Positions 14,761 through 23,483 of a DNA stretch of 30,742 nucleotides are shown piece after piece. The stretch is from CAYWHE01 sp964458125 (GTDB lineage Bacteria; Bacteroidota; Bacteroidia; AKYH767-A; OLB10). A model generated the notes under the pieces. The model was not told where the DNA came from and ran no database searches. It saw only the letters and a program-made list of their open reading frames with translations. The position numbers were made by a program, and so were the translations under genes. The stretch lies in assembly GCA_964458125.1 (NCBI GenBank), contig CAYWHE010000017.1, positions 1 to 30,742 on the forward strand. The letters run 5' to 3'. The first letter of the stretch is position 1, and each line of letters starts with the position of its first letter.

Positions 14761-16446
14761 ATGAAAAGAACCTTCTTTAGTGGTTTTCTGCTGCTGCTGG
14801 TGATCGCCACTTCCGTAAATGCACAGATCAGCTATGTCGATTCCGTATTGTCCAAATACCTGAAACAGCATATTTCCTACCTGGCTTCCGACCGGCTGGA
14901 AGGCCGTGAAGCTGGCAAAAAGGGGGAACAACTGGCCAGCGAATACATTACGGCCCGGTTTGTCGAAACCGGCCTGTCACCCAAAGGCAGCCATGGATAC
15001 CTCCAGTCCTTCCCGTTTGAGGCTGGAAAAAAAATGGGGCCCAAAAATCAATTCAGCGTCAACAAAAAAAATTTCCGGCCCGATGAAGATTTCTTTCCAT
15101 TACCCTATTTCACTTCCGGCAGTGTCAGCGGTGAAGCCGTCAGGGTTGGATACGGCATCATCGCCCCGGCCCTGGATCATAATGACTATCAGGGGCGGAA
15201 AGACCTGACGGGTAAAATTTTTATACTGGAAGCCGCCACTCCTGACGGCAGCAATCCCCATGGCAAATTCAGCGATTTCACCGACCTGCAGACCAGGGTT
15301 GATACGGCAGTAGCCAGGGGAGCCAGCGGTGTCATTTTTATTAATTCGATAAAGGATGTTGATGATCCGGCCAGGGATTACATGAACAAATACAAACGCC
15401 AGCAAAGCATACCGGTTATTTTTGCGAAGAAGAGCGTTCTTCCCGTTTTATCGCAGGACGGGCCTTTGCACGTGACCATCGAAGTGGATCTGGAGAAAAT
15501 TGAACTCACGGGCCATAACGTCATCGGGTTCCTGGATAACAAGGCCCCATATACGATAGTGATTGGCGCTCATTACGACCACCTGGGTATGGGCAGCGAA
15601 GGATCGCTTTACCGTGGAACCCCTGCCATCCATAACGGTGCTGATGACAACGCCAGCGGGGTTGCGGCCCTCATTGAGCTGGCGAGGGCCCTGAAGCAGG
15701 GAAAAGAAACCGGCAACAATTATCTCTTCATTGCTTTTTCCGGCGAAGAAAAGGGATTGCTGGGTTCCAATTATTTTGTGAAGAACCCGACCATTGAACT
15801 TTCCAAAATCAATTACATGATGAACATGGATATGGTCGGCCGGTTAAAGAAAGATGAAAAAACCCTGCTGATTGCCGGCAGCGGAACTTCACCCGTATGG
15901 AAAGAAAAACTGGATGCCATTCATGTCGATTCGATTCATTACAAACTGACGGAATCCGGTGTGGGACCGTCCGATCACACTTCCTTTTATCTGAAAGATA
16001 TCCCTGTCCTGCACTTTTTCAGCGGCTCACATGAAGATTACCATAAGCCTTCTGACGATGAGGATAAGATCAACTATCCCGGAGCGGTGTCTATTGTGAA
16101 GATCATGACGGAACTCATCGTGAAACTCGATACAAGTGGAAAACTGGCCTTTACCAAAACCAACGACAGCAACAACGAAGAGGTTCCCCGTTTTAAAGTA
16201 ACCCTGGGTGTAGTTCCCGATTACGCTTATGAGGGTGCGGGCATGCGGATTGACGGAGTCAGTGACGGAAAGCCCGCTTCCAAAGCCGGTCTGAAAGCTG
16301 GCGACATCGTCATCCAGTTAGGTGACTTTCCCGTTGCGGATATGATGACCTACATGAAAGCCCTTGGGAAATTTACAAAGGGAGAAACAACCATTGTGAA
16401 ATATAAACGGGACGGAGAAACCAGGGAATCGGAAATCAGTTTCTGA
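14761..16446 (+). CDS. Secreted M28-family metallopeptidase with PA and PDZ domains
   Basis: 561 residues. A signal peptide ends at about residue 21 (SVNAQ). A helical lead with the family-typical LASDRLEGREAGKKGE (41-56) is followed by a PA insert (about 120-245) and the M28 zinc domain (about 250-455). Likely zinc ligands are H271, D296 (GADDNASG), E330, D357 (NMDMVG) and H428 (EDYHKPSD); E329 of SGEE is the probable general base. A PDZ domain closes the protein (about 478-561, with GVSDGKPASKAGLKAGDIVIQLGD). The family are aminopeptidases using two zinc ions. Export to the periplasm or cell surface is expected; no T9SS tail is seen. A TACTTTTA box at 14735-14742 may be its promoter. Convergent with the sugar nucleotidyltransferase. 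Confidence 0.93.
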   Translation: MKRTFFSGFLLLLVIATSVNAQISYVDSVLSKYLKQHISYLASDRLEGREAGKKGEQLASEYITARFVETGLSPKGSHGYLQSFPFEAGKKMGPKNQFSVNKKNFRPDEDFFPLPYFTSGSVSGEAVRVGYGIIAPALDHNDYQGRKDLTGKIFILEAATPDGSNPHGKFSDFTDLQTRVDTAVARGASGVIFINSIKDVDDPARDYMNKYKRQQSIPVIFAKKSVLPVLSQDGPLHVTIEVDLEKIELTGHNVIGFLDNKAPYTIVIGAHYDHLGMGSEGSLYRGTPAIHNGADDNASGVAALIELARALKQGKETGNNYLFIAFSGEEKGLLGSNYFVKNPTIELSKINYMMNMDMVGRLKKDEKTLLIAGSGTSPVWKEKLDAIHVDSIHYKLTESGVGPSDHTSFYLKDIPVLHFFSGSHEDYHKPSDDEDKINYPGAVSIVKIMTELIVKLDTSGKLAFTKTNDSNNEEVPRFKVTLGVVPDYAYEGAGMRIDGVSDGKPASKAGLKAGDIVIQLGDFPVADMMTYMKALGKFTKGETTIVKYKRDGETRESEISF

Positions 16447-16494
16447 TCATTAAACCCGGATCCGGGCTGCGGAGGGAAGTTTTCCGGGAAGCGG

Positions 16495-17580
16495 CTAAAT
16501 GTATTTTTCGCCCTTCTGGATTTTCACATCGTTGACAAAATTCCGGATTTGCTGTTCATCCTGTTTTTTACAAATCAATAAAATATTTTCCGACTCCACC
16601 ATAATGTAACCGTCCAGGCCCTGTAAAACCACCAGTTTATCTTTGGGCATATGGATGATACAGTTCTTCGTATCATAAGTCATCACATTTTTGCCAACGA
16701 TTGCATTTTGTTGGTTGTCGTGGCTGATGTGATCATAAAGGGAACCCCAGGTGCCGAGGTCACTCCAACCGAAATCTGCACCCATGACGTATACATTTTT
16801 CGCCTTCTCCATGACCCCAAAATCGATGGAGATATTGGTGCAATGTTCATAAGCATTCCGGATAAAATCGGCCTCCGAGGGGGTGTTGTATAACTCGCTG
16901 CCTTCGCGGAAAATATGATCCATTTCCGGCAGGTGTTCTTTCAGGGCATGCAGGATGCTGGGAAGGTTCCAGATAAAAATACCGGCATTCCATAAAAATT
17001 CCCCGCTTTGAAGAAAAAACTTCGCCATCTCCAGGTTGGGCTTCTCCGTGAAGGTTTTGACTCTGGCGATTTTACTTTCCGGACCTTTCTCCTGGATGAA
17101 CTGTATATAACCGTAACCCGTATCGGGCCGGCTGGGTGTGATGCCCAGTGTGAGCAGGCAATTGTTTGTGGAAGTGAAACTGAAACAATCCTCGATGGCT
17201 GATGAAAAAACATCCTCCTTTAATATGATATGATCGGATGGAGCGACAACCATGTTGGCGTTTGGATTGATACGGGCTATTTTATAACTGGCGTAAGCAA
17301 TGCAGGGAGCCGTATTTCTACGCAAGGGCTCGCTCAGCACCTGCTCCGGCCGGATGCCCGGCAGTTGTTTCAACACCAGGTCCCTGTAGGATTCATTGGT
17401 GACAATATAAATATTTTCCGGAAGGCAGTTTTTAAGAAAACGGTTATAGGTTTGCTGAATCAGGGTTTTGCCGGTTCCTAAAATATCGAGAAACTGTTTG
17501 GGAAAGGCATTACGGCTCATAGGCCAGAAACGGCTTCCGATGCCTCCGGCCATGATCACGCAGTAGTTATTTTTATTCAT
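16495..17580 (-). CDS. Mannose-1-phosphate guanylyltransferase
   Basis: 361 residues, the length of the single-domain enzyme; the C-terminal isomerase/cupin domain of the bifunctional ManC/AlgA type is absent. It makes GDP-mannose from mannose 1-phosphate and GTP in the cytosol, for glycan and fucose synthesis. The nucleotide-binding signature AGGIGSRFWPMSR with PKQF follows at residues 11-29. Further family motifs are VAPSDHII, FTEKPNLEMAKFF (about 175) and FLWNAGIFIWN (about 190). The ATG at 17580 is fixed by this signature. Its 5' leader contains CAGGAA/TTCCTG (17613-17628), a six-base-pair palindrome with a four-base gap; I see no clear -7 box. The upstream neighbour is an aminotransferase with no functional link that I can see. 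Confidence 0.93.
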   Translation of the reverse strand: MNKNNYCVIMAGGIGSRFWPMSRNAFPKQFLDILGTGKTLIQQTYNRFLKNCLPENIYIVTNESYRDLVLKQLPGIRPEQVLSEPLRRNTAPCIAYASYKIARINPNANMVVAPSDHIILKEDVFSSAIEDCFSFTSTNNCLLTLGITPSRPDTGYGYIQFIQEKGPESKIARVKTFTEKPNLEMAKFFLQSGEFLWNAGIFIWNLPSILHALKEHLPEMDHIFREGSELYNTPSEADFIRNAYEHCTNISIDFGVMEKAKNVYVMGADFGWSDLGTWGSLYDHISHDNQQNAIVGKNVMTYDTKNCIIHMPKDKLVVLQGLDGYIMVESENILLICKKQDEQQIRNFVNDVKIQKGEKYI

Positions 17581-17700
17581 GATGTCCTGGGAACATGAAA
17601 CAAAAACGCCATCAGGAAAATGTTCCTGCCGCCTGCTTCATTAAATTTTCCGCAAAGCAAACAAAAACTTCTGGAAATCGGAAAGAAGAAATGAAATGGG

Positions 17701-18990
17701 TTACGATAAAAGGGACAAGGCCTTTTTCAACTGGGTCATCATGCCGCTGATATCCTCCATTCGGCATGTTCCTACCGATAAGCGGTACCAGGTTGAATCG
17801 GCCGATGAACCGAAAGCGGAAAAAGGAACCAGGGCCAGACCGGCCTCATTGAGAATAAAGGAGGTTACATCCTCCGTTCCGGAAAGTACCTTGCCGGATA
17901 CCGTTTTCATGCCCTTCAGGTCAAACTGTACGGTCAGGTACATGGCGGCCTCCGGGGGTATGGCCTGAACACGGAAACCTTGCTGGTGGAGCGCTTCAAA
18001 TCCGCTGTAAAAAGCCTGCAACCGGTTTTCAACGGCCTTTTTAAATCCCCGGATATACTGATCAACGGCCTGCGTGTTCTGTAAATAATTGCCGGCGGCA
18101 ACCTGTTCGGCTTTAGGTGCCCATGCCCCGATGTGCGACAGGATGGATTTCATCTTGTCAATCATGAATGGCGGCCCCATGGACCATCCCACCCGGATGC
18201 CGGTAGCGGCAAAAGCTTTGGACAGGCCATCAACAAAAACGGTGTAAGGACGCATTTCCGGGCGAAGACCAACGGGGTTATAATGCTTCACATGGCCATG
18301 GGTGAGTATCCAGTAGATCTGGTCGTACAACAAATAGAGCGGTTTTTCATCGGCGCTTCTTCTCCGGTTCTCTTCGAGGATGAGGTCACAGATATCTTCC
18401 AGTCCTTTTTTGGAAAAAACCGTTCCGGTCGGGTTCTGTGGCGAACACAAGGCGATCATCCGGGCCCCTTTTACAAAGGGTCTCAGGTCGTCGGCGGTAG
18501 GCATGAAATGGTTTTCAGGACGGGCTTCCACCAGCACCGGACGGGCCTGCAATAAGTGACAGTAATGATTGTTGTTCCAGGAAGGAACCGGGAAAATAAC
18601 CCGGTCACCGGGATCCACCAGGGTGGTGAAAATGCCGTATATCAGCGGCCGTGCACCACCGGCAATCAGGATCTCATCGGTTGAATACTCCAGTTCCTCG
18701 CGTTCCCTTATAAAAGCGGCCACTGCCTTCCGCAATTCAGGCATGCCGTTGGCCATGGGATAGTTGGTATGTCCTTCCTGGTAGGCTTTTATAATGGCAT
18801 CGCGGAGTTCAACCGGTATGGGAAAAACCGCTGAATCAAAATCCCCGATGGTGAGGTTGTGGATATTCTCCCCTTTTTTTATTTTTTCATTTACCTCGTT
18901 GGCCAGTTTGATGATTTCGGAGCCAATGAGGTGTTCGGCCATTTCAGAAACTGGAAGAGCGGATTGATTCAGGGTTGAAAGCGTTGTCAT
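17701..18990 (-). CDS. PLP-dependent class I/II aminotransferase
   Basis: 429 residues, cytosolic, fold type I. Hallmarks are the glycine-containing phosphate-binding part AGGARPLIYG (110-119), N186 in CSPQNPTGT, D223 in LLYDQIYW, the Schiff-base lysine K258 in DGLSKAFAATGIRVGW, and R266 eight residues later. The family includes aspartate, tyrosine and alanine aminotransferases; the substrate cannot be read from the sequence. The C-terminal RLSVGTCRMEDISGMM contains the arginine that usually binds the substrate carboxylate. ATG at 18990; a perfect -7 box TATTTTTG lies about 20 bases upstream. The gap to the downstream guanylyltransferase is 120 bases, so co-transcription is uncertain. Confidence 0.9.
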   Translation of the reverse strand: MTTLSTLNQSALPVSEMAEHLIGSEIIKLANEVNEKIKKGENIHNLTIGDFDSAVFPIPVELRDAIIKAYQEGHTNYPMANGMPELRKAVAAFIREREELEYSTDEILIAGGARPLIYGIFTTLVDPGDRVIFPVPSWNNNHYCHLLQARPVLVEARPENHFMPTADDLRPFVKGARMIALCSPQNPTGTVFSKKGLEDICDLILEENRRRSADEKPLYLLYDQIYWILTHGHVKHYNPVGLRPEMRPYTVFVDGLSKAFAATGIRVGWSMGPPFMIDKMKSILSHIGAWAPKAEQVAAGNYLQNTQAVDQYIRGFKKAVENRLQAFYSGFEALHQQGFRVQAIPPEAAMYLTVQFDLKGMKTVSGKVLSGTEDVTSFILNEAGLALVPFSAFGSSADSTWYRLSVGTCRMEDISGMMTQLKKALSLLS

Positions 18991-19009
18991 GCGGATGTAA
19001 ATTGCACCG

Positions 19010-19017
19010 CAAAAATA
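19010..19017 (-). promoter_or_regulatory. Putative aminotransferase promoter, -7 box TATTTTTG
   Basis: The minus strand reads TATTTTTG, a perfect match to TAnnTTTG, about 20 bases upstream of the start codon. A short leader of roughly 12 bases is implied. The -33 region has no clear TTG. Confidence 0.5.
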
Positions 19018-19079
19018 GGAAACCTTCCCCGGATAGCCTCTTTATTTCAGCTTGTTTTCAGGAAATAATTATAAACAGA

Positions 19080-19724
19080 TTAACCTGCCCTTCTTAAATG
19101 ACGGTAAGAGCGAAGCGGACGCACCTCCATCAACGGGTTGATCAGGTAGGTGTGCCTTTTATTCACTTCGGTGCATTCGAAATTTTTAATGAGTTGTCTC
19201 CGCTTGATGAAAATGCGGCCGTTGCTGATCAGGAAGGGAATGTTGTATTCAATGTCTTCAAGAAGCTTCCATCCCCGCTTGCGCTTATCGTACCGGTGCA
19301 GCGCCTTCTGCAGCTGAAGGTCGCAGCAACTGGTGGCAGCCGGGTTCATCAGGTACCGGTGCAGCGCCTCCACGATGTCGGCAGGAAAGATGCGGTTTTT
19401 AAGGAAATACTGCATGAGCCTTCCGAATTCCTGCTTCCACTGATGCCCGTGGGGATAGCGCACGCGTGTATAACTTTTCCATGTGGTCAGGTGCGCCACT
19501 TCGTGTATGAAGGTGATGAGAAAAGCATACCTGTTGAGGTCTTCGTTAACCGTTATACGATGACTGTTTCCCTGGTGCGGTGCCTGGTAATCACCGTACT
19601 TGGTATGCCGGCTGGGGGATATACGAAAATCAATGCTGTACCGGATGATTAAATTCACGCATTTATCCAGCGCTTTTCGGGGAATATGATTCCGCAAAGC
19701 ATGACGGATGTCATCTTTTTTCAT
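19080..19724 (-). CDS. SprT-like zinc metalloprotein
   Basis: About 214 residues. The zinc site HEVAH (approximately residues 74-78, in FLITFIHEVAHLTTW) plus a third histidine in the PHGHQWKQEF segment place it in the SprT-like family, which includes eukaryotic SPRTN proteases that cut DNA-protein crosslinks. The bacterial role is not established. The C-terminal part (RGWKLLEDIEYNIPFLISNGRIFIKRRQLIKNF) is a small strand-rich extension typical of Bacteroidota members. I chose the ATG at 19724 over the upstream TTG at 19730. It follows feoB by 31 bases on the same strand, so it is probably co-transcribed with the feo genes. It has a very basic C-terminus, consistent with nucleic acid contact but not proof of it. 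Confidence 0.85.
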   Translation of the reverse strand: MKKDDIRHALRNHIPRKALDKCVNLIIRYSIDFRISPSRHTKYGDYQAPHQGNSHRITVNEDLNRYAFLITFIHEVAHLTTWKSYTRVRYPHGHQWKQEFGRLMQYFLKNRIFPADIVEALHRYLMNPAATSCCDLQLQKALHRYDKRKRGWKLLEDIEYNIPFLISNGRIFIKRRQLIKNFECTEVNKRHTYLINPLMEVRPLRSYRHLRRAG

Positions 19725-19755
19725 AGGCAACGGTTTTTAAGAGAAAAAGAAAGTT

Positions 19756-21888
19756 TTACTTAAGGAACTGGTAAATTACCAGCGATGCAATATAGGCCAG
19801 TGCCCCCATATATGCAAACTGAAATAAGGGAATGTTCCAGCTGCCGGTTTCTCTTTTGACCACCGCCAGGGTGCTCATGCATTGCATGGCAAAAGCATAG
19901 AAGAAAATGAGGGATAAGCCCACGGCCAAAGAGTACCTGGGAAGACCCGTGGCGGGGTTTATTTCAGCAACCATTTTATCTCTGACTGTCAATAAATTAT
20001 CATTGCTTTTTCCAACGCTGTATATCGTGGACATGGTCCCAACAAATACCTCCCGGGCGGCGAAAGAAGTGACCAGGGCAATGCCTATTTTCCAGTCAAA
20101 TCCAAGGGGTCTGATGGCCGGCTCCATCCATTTTCCAATGACTCCGGCATAGGAGGCCTCCAGTTTCTTACTTTGAATCTGATTATCAATTTCTTCCGGA
20201 ATTTCCTTCCCTGATTCCGTCCAGGCGGTTTCCCGGGCCTTCCAATTTTTAAATTCTTCTCCCGGACCGTAAGCGGATAATACCCATAGAATTACGGATA
20301 TGGCAATAATGATCTTGCCAGCATCAAAAAGGAATATTTTAATCTTCTCCAGGATCGTGATCCCGATGTTGGACCAGCGGGGCATTCTGTACTCGGGCAT
20401 CTCCATGATAAAATAGGCCTTTTTGCCTGATTTTACTATGAATTTGAGGAGGAAAGATGCGGCCAGAGCGGCTAAAAATCCGATGAGGTAAAGACCCATC
20501 ATCACGAGTCCCTGCAAATTGATGAAACCCCATAAAAACTGGGTAGGAATTACAAGGGAAATTAAAAGGGTATAAACCGGCAACCGGGCCGAACAACTCA
20601 TCAGGGGGGTCACCAGGATAGTAAGCAGCCTTTCCTTGCGGTTCTGAATGGTTCGGGTGGACAGAATGGCCGGCACGGCACAGGCCACTCCGCTCATCAG
20701 GGGGATGATGGACCTTCCGTTGAGTCCGAATTTCCGGAGCAGCTTGTCCATGATAAAACTGACACGGGCCATGTAACCCGTATCCTCCAGCACGGCAATA
20801 AAAAAAAACAGGAGGGCGATCTGGGGTACAAAAATAACGATACCCGCCAGGCCGGCCAGGATCCCATTGATCAGCAGGTCGCGCAACATCCCGGCTGGCA
20901 TCACGCCTTCGAGCCAGTGGCTGAAAAAAGCTATGCCCTGGTCAAACCAGTCCATGGGATACCGGGCAACTGAAAAAATAAACTGGAAAATTAAAAAGAG
21001 GATGATCAGAAAAAACCCATACCCCCATATGCGATGCGTCAGCACCTGGTCAATGCCCCGGGTCATGTTCCGTGCCGGTGGCGGAGACTCCTGCTTCAGG
21101 CAATTTTTCACCAGGGCCGAAATCACTTCATACCGTTTCAGCGTTTCCCGGGCCTGGAAATTCTTGGGGTCAAAATGAAATTCCTCCATCAACGCTTCCA
21201 GCCGGGTCCGCTTATCCGGCCGTGAATTAAAATAACTGATCAGGGAATAATTACACACGGCCTGGATGGCGGCGTACGCGCTGTTGGTGGTGATCACGCT
21301 CCGGACCGCATCGGTGAAACCTCCGGCCAGTTCCCTGACATCGAGGAATTCATTTATGGGTACCGTTACATCCGACAGCAGCATCTTTTTCAGCTCAGGC
21401 ACACCTTCCCCGCTGCGTGCATTCATGGGCAGTACCTGCACACCAAGTTGACGGGACAGGCTTTCCAGATCCACCTGCTGACCTTTGGCATGCAGGCGGT
21501 CCATCATATTCAGCACCAGCACCACCGGGGATTTCAGATCCATGATCTGGGAACATAAAAAGAGGCTGCGCTTCATGTTGGACGCATCCGCAATCACAAC
21601 GGTCACATCAGGATGATGGGGGTTGTCGGGATCACATAATACCTGGAGCGGAATCTGTTCGTCAATGGACTTGGGATATAAACTATAGGTGCCGGGCAAA
21701 TCCGTGATGGTGGCCATGACCGGCCGTCCCGCGGTATCCTTTCCCAACACACAAGTTCCCGTCTTTTTTTCAACGGTCACCCCTGGAAAATTGGCGACCT
21801 TCTGGTTTAAACCGGTCAGCGCATTGAAAAGACTGGACTTCCCGCTGTTGGGATTTCCTACGAGTGCGACCTGTATGGTTCGTTTCAC
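19756..21888 (-). CDS. feoB: Ferrous iron transporter FeoB
   Basis: 710 residues. The N-terminal G domain has G1 GNPNSGKS (11-18), G2 GVTVE (36-40), G3 DLPG (63-66), G4 NMMD (127-130) and a G5-like NARSGEG near 156. A helical linker leads to the membrane part, which has both gate motifs, PLMSGVACAVPA and PLMSCSARLPVY, with the conserved cysteines. FeoB imports Fe(II) across the inner membrane. The start is GTG at 21886-21888, forced because the G1 motif begins at residue 11 and no in-frame ATG lies just upstream. FeoA precedes it by 41 bases as a separate gene; in many Bacteroidota the two are fused. The final stretch shows the usual C-terminal helices (GALAYIASLVIYQFLK). Confidence 0.97.
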   Translation of the reverse strand: MKRTIQVALVGNPNSGKSSLFNALTGLNQKVANFPGVTVEKKTGTCVLGKDTAGRPVMATITDLPGTYSLYPKSIDEQIPLQVLCDPDNPHHPDVTVVIADASNMKRSLFLCSQIMDLKSPVVLVLNMMDRLHAKGQQVDLESLSRQLGVQVLPMNARSGEGVPELKKMLLSDVTVPINEFLDVRELAGGFTDAVRSVITTNSAYAAIQAVCNYSLISYFNSRPDKRTRLEALMEEFHFDPKNFQARETLKRYEVISALVKNCLKQESPPPARNMTRGIDQVLTHRIWGYGFFLIILFLIFQFIFSVARYPMDWFDQGIAFFSHWLEGVMPAGMLRDLLINGILAGLAGIVIFVPQIALLFFFIAVLEDTGYMARVSFIMDKLLRKFGLNGRSIIPLMSGVACAVPAILSTRTIQNRKERLLTILVTPLMSCSARLPVYTLLISLVIPTQFLWGFINLQGLVMMGLYLIGFLAALAASFLLKFIVKSGKKAYFIMEMPEYRMPRWSNIGITILEKIKIFLFDAGKIIIAISVILWVLSAYGPGEEFKNWKARETAWTESGKEIPEEIDNQIQSKKLEASYAGVIGKWMEPAIRPLGFDWKIGIALVTSFAAREVFVGTMSTIYSVGKSNDNLLTVRDKMVAEINPATGLPRYSLAVGLSLIFFYAFAMQCMSTLAVVKRETGSWNIPLFQFAYMGALAYIASLVIYQFLK

Positions 21889-21929
21889 TGTTGAGTCATT
21901 CGGTTTGGAGAACGCCAGGCCGGCTTTAA

Positions 21930-22163
21930 TTACGATTGAACCATGACAGCGTCAGCCTCATCGAGCCTGATACTGAGGGTGTAGCCGGCAACCCTGATAG
22001 CCATGGGATCCCCAAGCGGTGCCAGGCGCTCCACCACGACCTCCTCCCCGGGAAGGCATCCCATTTCCATCAACTTCAATTGCAATTCCACATCAGTAAA
22101 GGATTGGATAATTGCACTTTCCCCTCTTTTCAGGCTTGATAATGTTCTGGGTTTACCCTTCAT
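21930..22163 (-). CDS. feoA: FeoA-like ferrous transport accessory protein
   Basis: 77 residues, a single SH3-like FeoA domain. Conserved features are the opening LSSLKRGESAIIQSF, the LKLMEMGCLPGEEVVVERLAPLGDPMAIRVAGYTLSIR core and the acidic end. FeoA is a small cytosolic protein needed for full FeoB activity, probably by contact with the transporter. It sits 41 bases before feoB and 89 bases after the small lipoprotein gene at 22253-22426. The length is normal for a stand-alone FeoA. Confidence 0.95.
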   Translation of the reverse strand: MKGKPRTLSSLKRGESAIIQSFTDVELQLKLMEMGCLPGEEVVVERLAPLGDPMAIRVAGYTLSIRLDEADAVMVQS

Positions 22164-22252
22164 TTCTTATTTAGAATGGTTCAAAATAGCGTGCGAATGT
22201 AAAAATAATTTAAAACCGGGATGATGATCCTGGTCAGATTTTAGCTATTAAA

Positions 22253-22426
22253 TCAGGAAGGGACTGCTGTGCAGGCCTTTATTTGACGGCTAAAGTTAGG
22301 GCAATCACACTTTTTTTTAAAGATGGCACAGGAGGTGAACCCCGTCAGGAAGAAAAGGACGATCATGGAAATCAGGACCAGTGGTAATTTCCCGGTTTCA
22401 CGCGTCCGGAAGGGTAGAATGGTCAT
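22253..22426 (-). CDS. Small cysteine-containing lipoprotein at the head of the feo cluster
   Basis: 57 residues. After a polar basic N-terminus (MTILPFRTRETGK) comes a hydrophobic stretch (about 15-31, LVLISMIVLFFLTGF) ending TSC, a lipobox that would give a lipidated C33. The mature peptide is only about 25 residues, beginning CAIFKKKCDCPNF, with further cysteines C40, C42 and C52. The N-terminal basic part and lipobox spacing fit export and anchoring. The short CDCP-type motif recalls small uncharacterised Bacteroidota lipoproteins, but I cannot name a family. A perfect -7 box TAGCTTTG lies about 20 bases upstream, and the gene is followed by feoA, feoB and the SprT-like gene on the same strand. 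An iron-linked role is inferred from position only. Confidence 0.72.
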   Translation of the reverse strand: MTILPFRTRETGKLPLVLISMIVLFFLTGFTSCAIFKKKCDCPNFSRQIKACTAVPS

Positions 22427-22446
22427 TTTCAAATTCAGTCAGGTGA

Positions 22447-22454
22447 CAAAGCTA
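22447..22454 (-). promoter_or_regulatory. Putative promoter of the lipoprotein-feoA-feoB cluster, -7 box TAGCTTTG
   Basis: The minus strand reads TAGCTTTG, a perfect TAnnTTTG, about 20 bases upstream of the lipoprotein ATG. The upstream stretch around 22480-22500 is A/T-rich (ATGATGATTATTG), superficially like half of a Fur site, but the palindrome is not good enough to call one. Confidence 0.5.
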
Positions 22455-22575
22455 CTAAATCCTTTCCATTAACGCCCGGAATGATGATTATTGTAAGCAT
22501 CCCGGCATCCGTAAAGAAAATTCAGCCTTTTGTGGTTTTCACGTAGTTTTTGCTTTTCAATTCCAAAATTTATCT

Positions 22576-22583
22576 TAACTTTG
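22576..22583 (+). promoter_or_regulatory. Putative promoter of the cupin-like gene, -7 box TAACTTTG
   Basis: TAACTTTG is a perfect TAnnTTTG and lies 34 bases upstream of the ATG at 22618. A TTTTTG occurs about 23 bases before it, slightly farther than ideal for the -33 element. It is back to back with the feo cluster promoter, sharing one intergenic region. Confidence 0.5.
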
Positions 22584-22617
22584 GTTTTCCTATTAAAATC
22601 CTGAAATTAAACCGAAT

Positions 22618-23478
22618 ATGGCACAGATCACCAGCATTGACAAGCGTTCAAACATTTCAAAAAAGGAATTATACCATGATTACGTGGTAAAAGGTCTTCC
22701 TGTTGTTTTAACCGATGCCGCCAAAGACTGGAAGGCTATGGGCAAACTGACTCCGGCCTTTTTCAAGGAAAAATACGGATTTATAAAAAAGGAAATTGAC
22801 GGTAAAACCTATGAACTGGGAGAAATCATCGATCTCATGATGGATTCTTCTCCGGAACACCCATCCCCTTATCCCTGCAACATCAATATTGAAAAGACCT
22901 TTCCGGAACTGCTGGAATATTTCCTGCCTCATATTCATTATGGGAAGCAAAACAGGATATTCAACCCGCTTATTCCAAAAACTTTCCTCAAGGGAACGGA
23001 AGTCAGCGAATTGTTTTTTGGCGGTAAGGGATCTTTTTTTCCTACCCTTCATATTGATGCACTTTTCCTGCACACCCAGATAACACAGCTATACGGCAGC
23101 AAGGAATTTTATGTTTTCCCGCCCGAACAGTCCATCTATATGTATCCCCGTCAGGACAACCCGAAACTCTCCTCCATCAAAAATCCCCTGAAGCCCGATT
23201 TTGAAAAATTCCCCCTGTTCCGGAATGCAAAGCCGTTAAAGGTGATGGTGAACCCGGGCGAAACCATTCTCTTCTCCACCGGTTGGTGGCATTACACATT
23301 GATGTATGAGCCCTGCATTTCCTACGGACTTATCCAGCTAAACGCGAACAACTACGCCCCGTTTGTAGCCGATAATATCGACCTGGTAAAAAAATACCAT
23401 CCCCAGATGGCTGCGCCATTAAAGGTTTACTCCAAAATTGCCGGCGTCATCATGAATGCCACGGAAAAAATATTCTGA
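22618..23478 (+). CDS. JmjC/cupin_8 family 2-oxoglutarate-dependent oxygenase-like protein
   Basis: 286 residues, cytosolic, with a cupin-like (JmjC) fold. The iron-binding triad is intact: H145 and D147 (TLHIDALF), and H225 (STGWWHYTL). K162 in YGSKEFYVFPP is at the place of the 2-oxoglutarate-binding lysine. Early segments (VVKGLPVVLTDAAKDWKA and LTPAFFKEKYG) are typical of the cupin_8 group, related to the asparaginyl hydroxylase FIH and to tRNA and peptide hydroxylases. Activity and substrate are unknown. The ATG at 22618 is preceded by a perfect -7 box. It is convergent with the FkbM methyltransferase, the stop codons being five bases apart; a shared pathway is possible but unproven. Confidence 0.85.
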   Translation: MAQITSIDKRSNISKKELYHDYVVKGLPVVLTDAAKDWKAMGKLTPAFFKEKYGFIKKEIDGKTYELGEIIDLMMDSSPEHPSPYPCNINIEKTFPELLEYFLPHIHYGKQNRIFNPLIPKTFLKGTEVSELFFGGKGSFFPTLHIDALFLHTQITQLYGSKEFYVFPPEQSIYMYPRQDNPKLSSIKNPLKPDFEKFPLFRNAKPLKVMVNPGETILFSTGWWHYTLMYEPCISYGLIQLNANNYAPFVADNIDLVKKYHPQMAAPLKVYSKIAGVIMNATEKIF

Positions 23479-23483
23479 ATGCG

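Noticed and set aside
14589..14780. 63-codon frame before the M28 peptidase
   Set aside because: It overlaps the peptidase start, has no hydrophobic or conserved pattern, and covers the likely promoter.
16447..16494. CCCGGATCCGGG palindrome between the convergent peptidase and guanylyltransferase genes
   Set aside because: It has no loop and no following T run, so it is not a convincing terminator.
19042..19068. TTATTTC/GAAATAA inverted repeat after the SprT-like gene
   Set aside because: The stem is all A/T except one pair, with a 13-base loop; too weak to call a terminator.
22479..22500. Fur-like AT-rich stretch upstream of the feo cluster
   Set aside because: Only one half resembles the Fur consensus; the inverted symmetry is poor.
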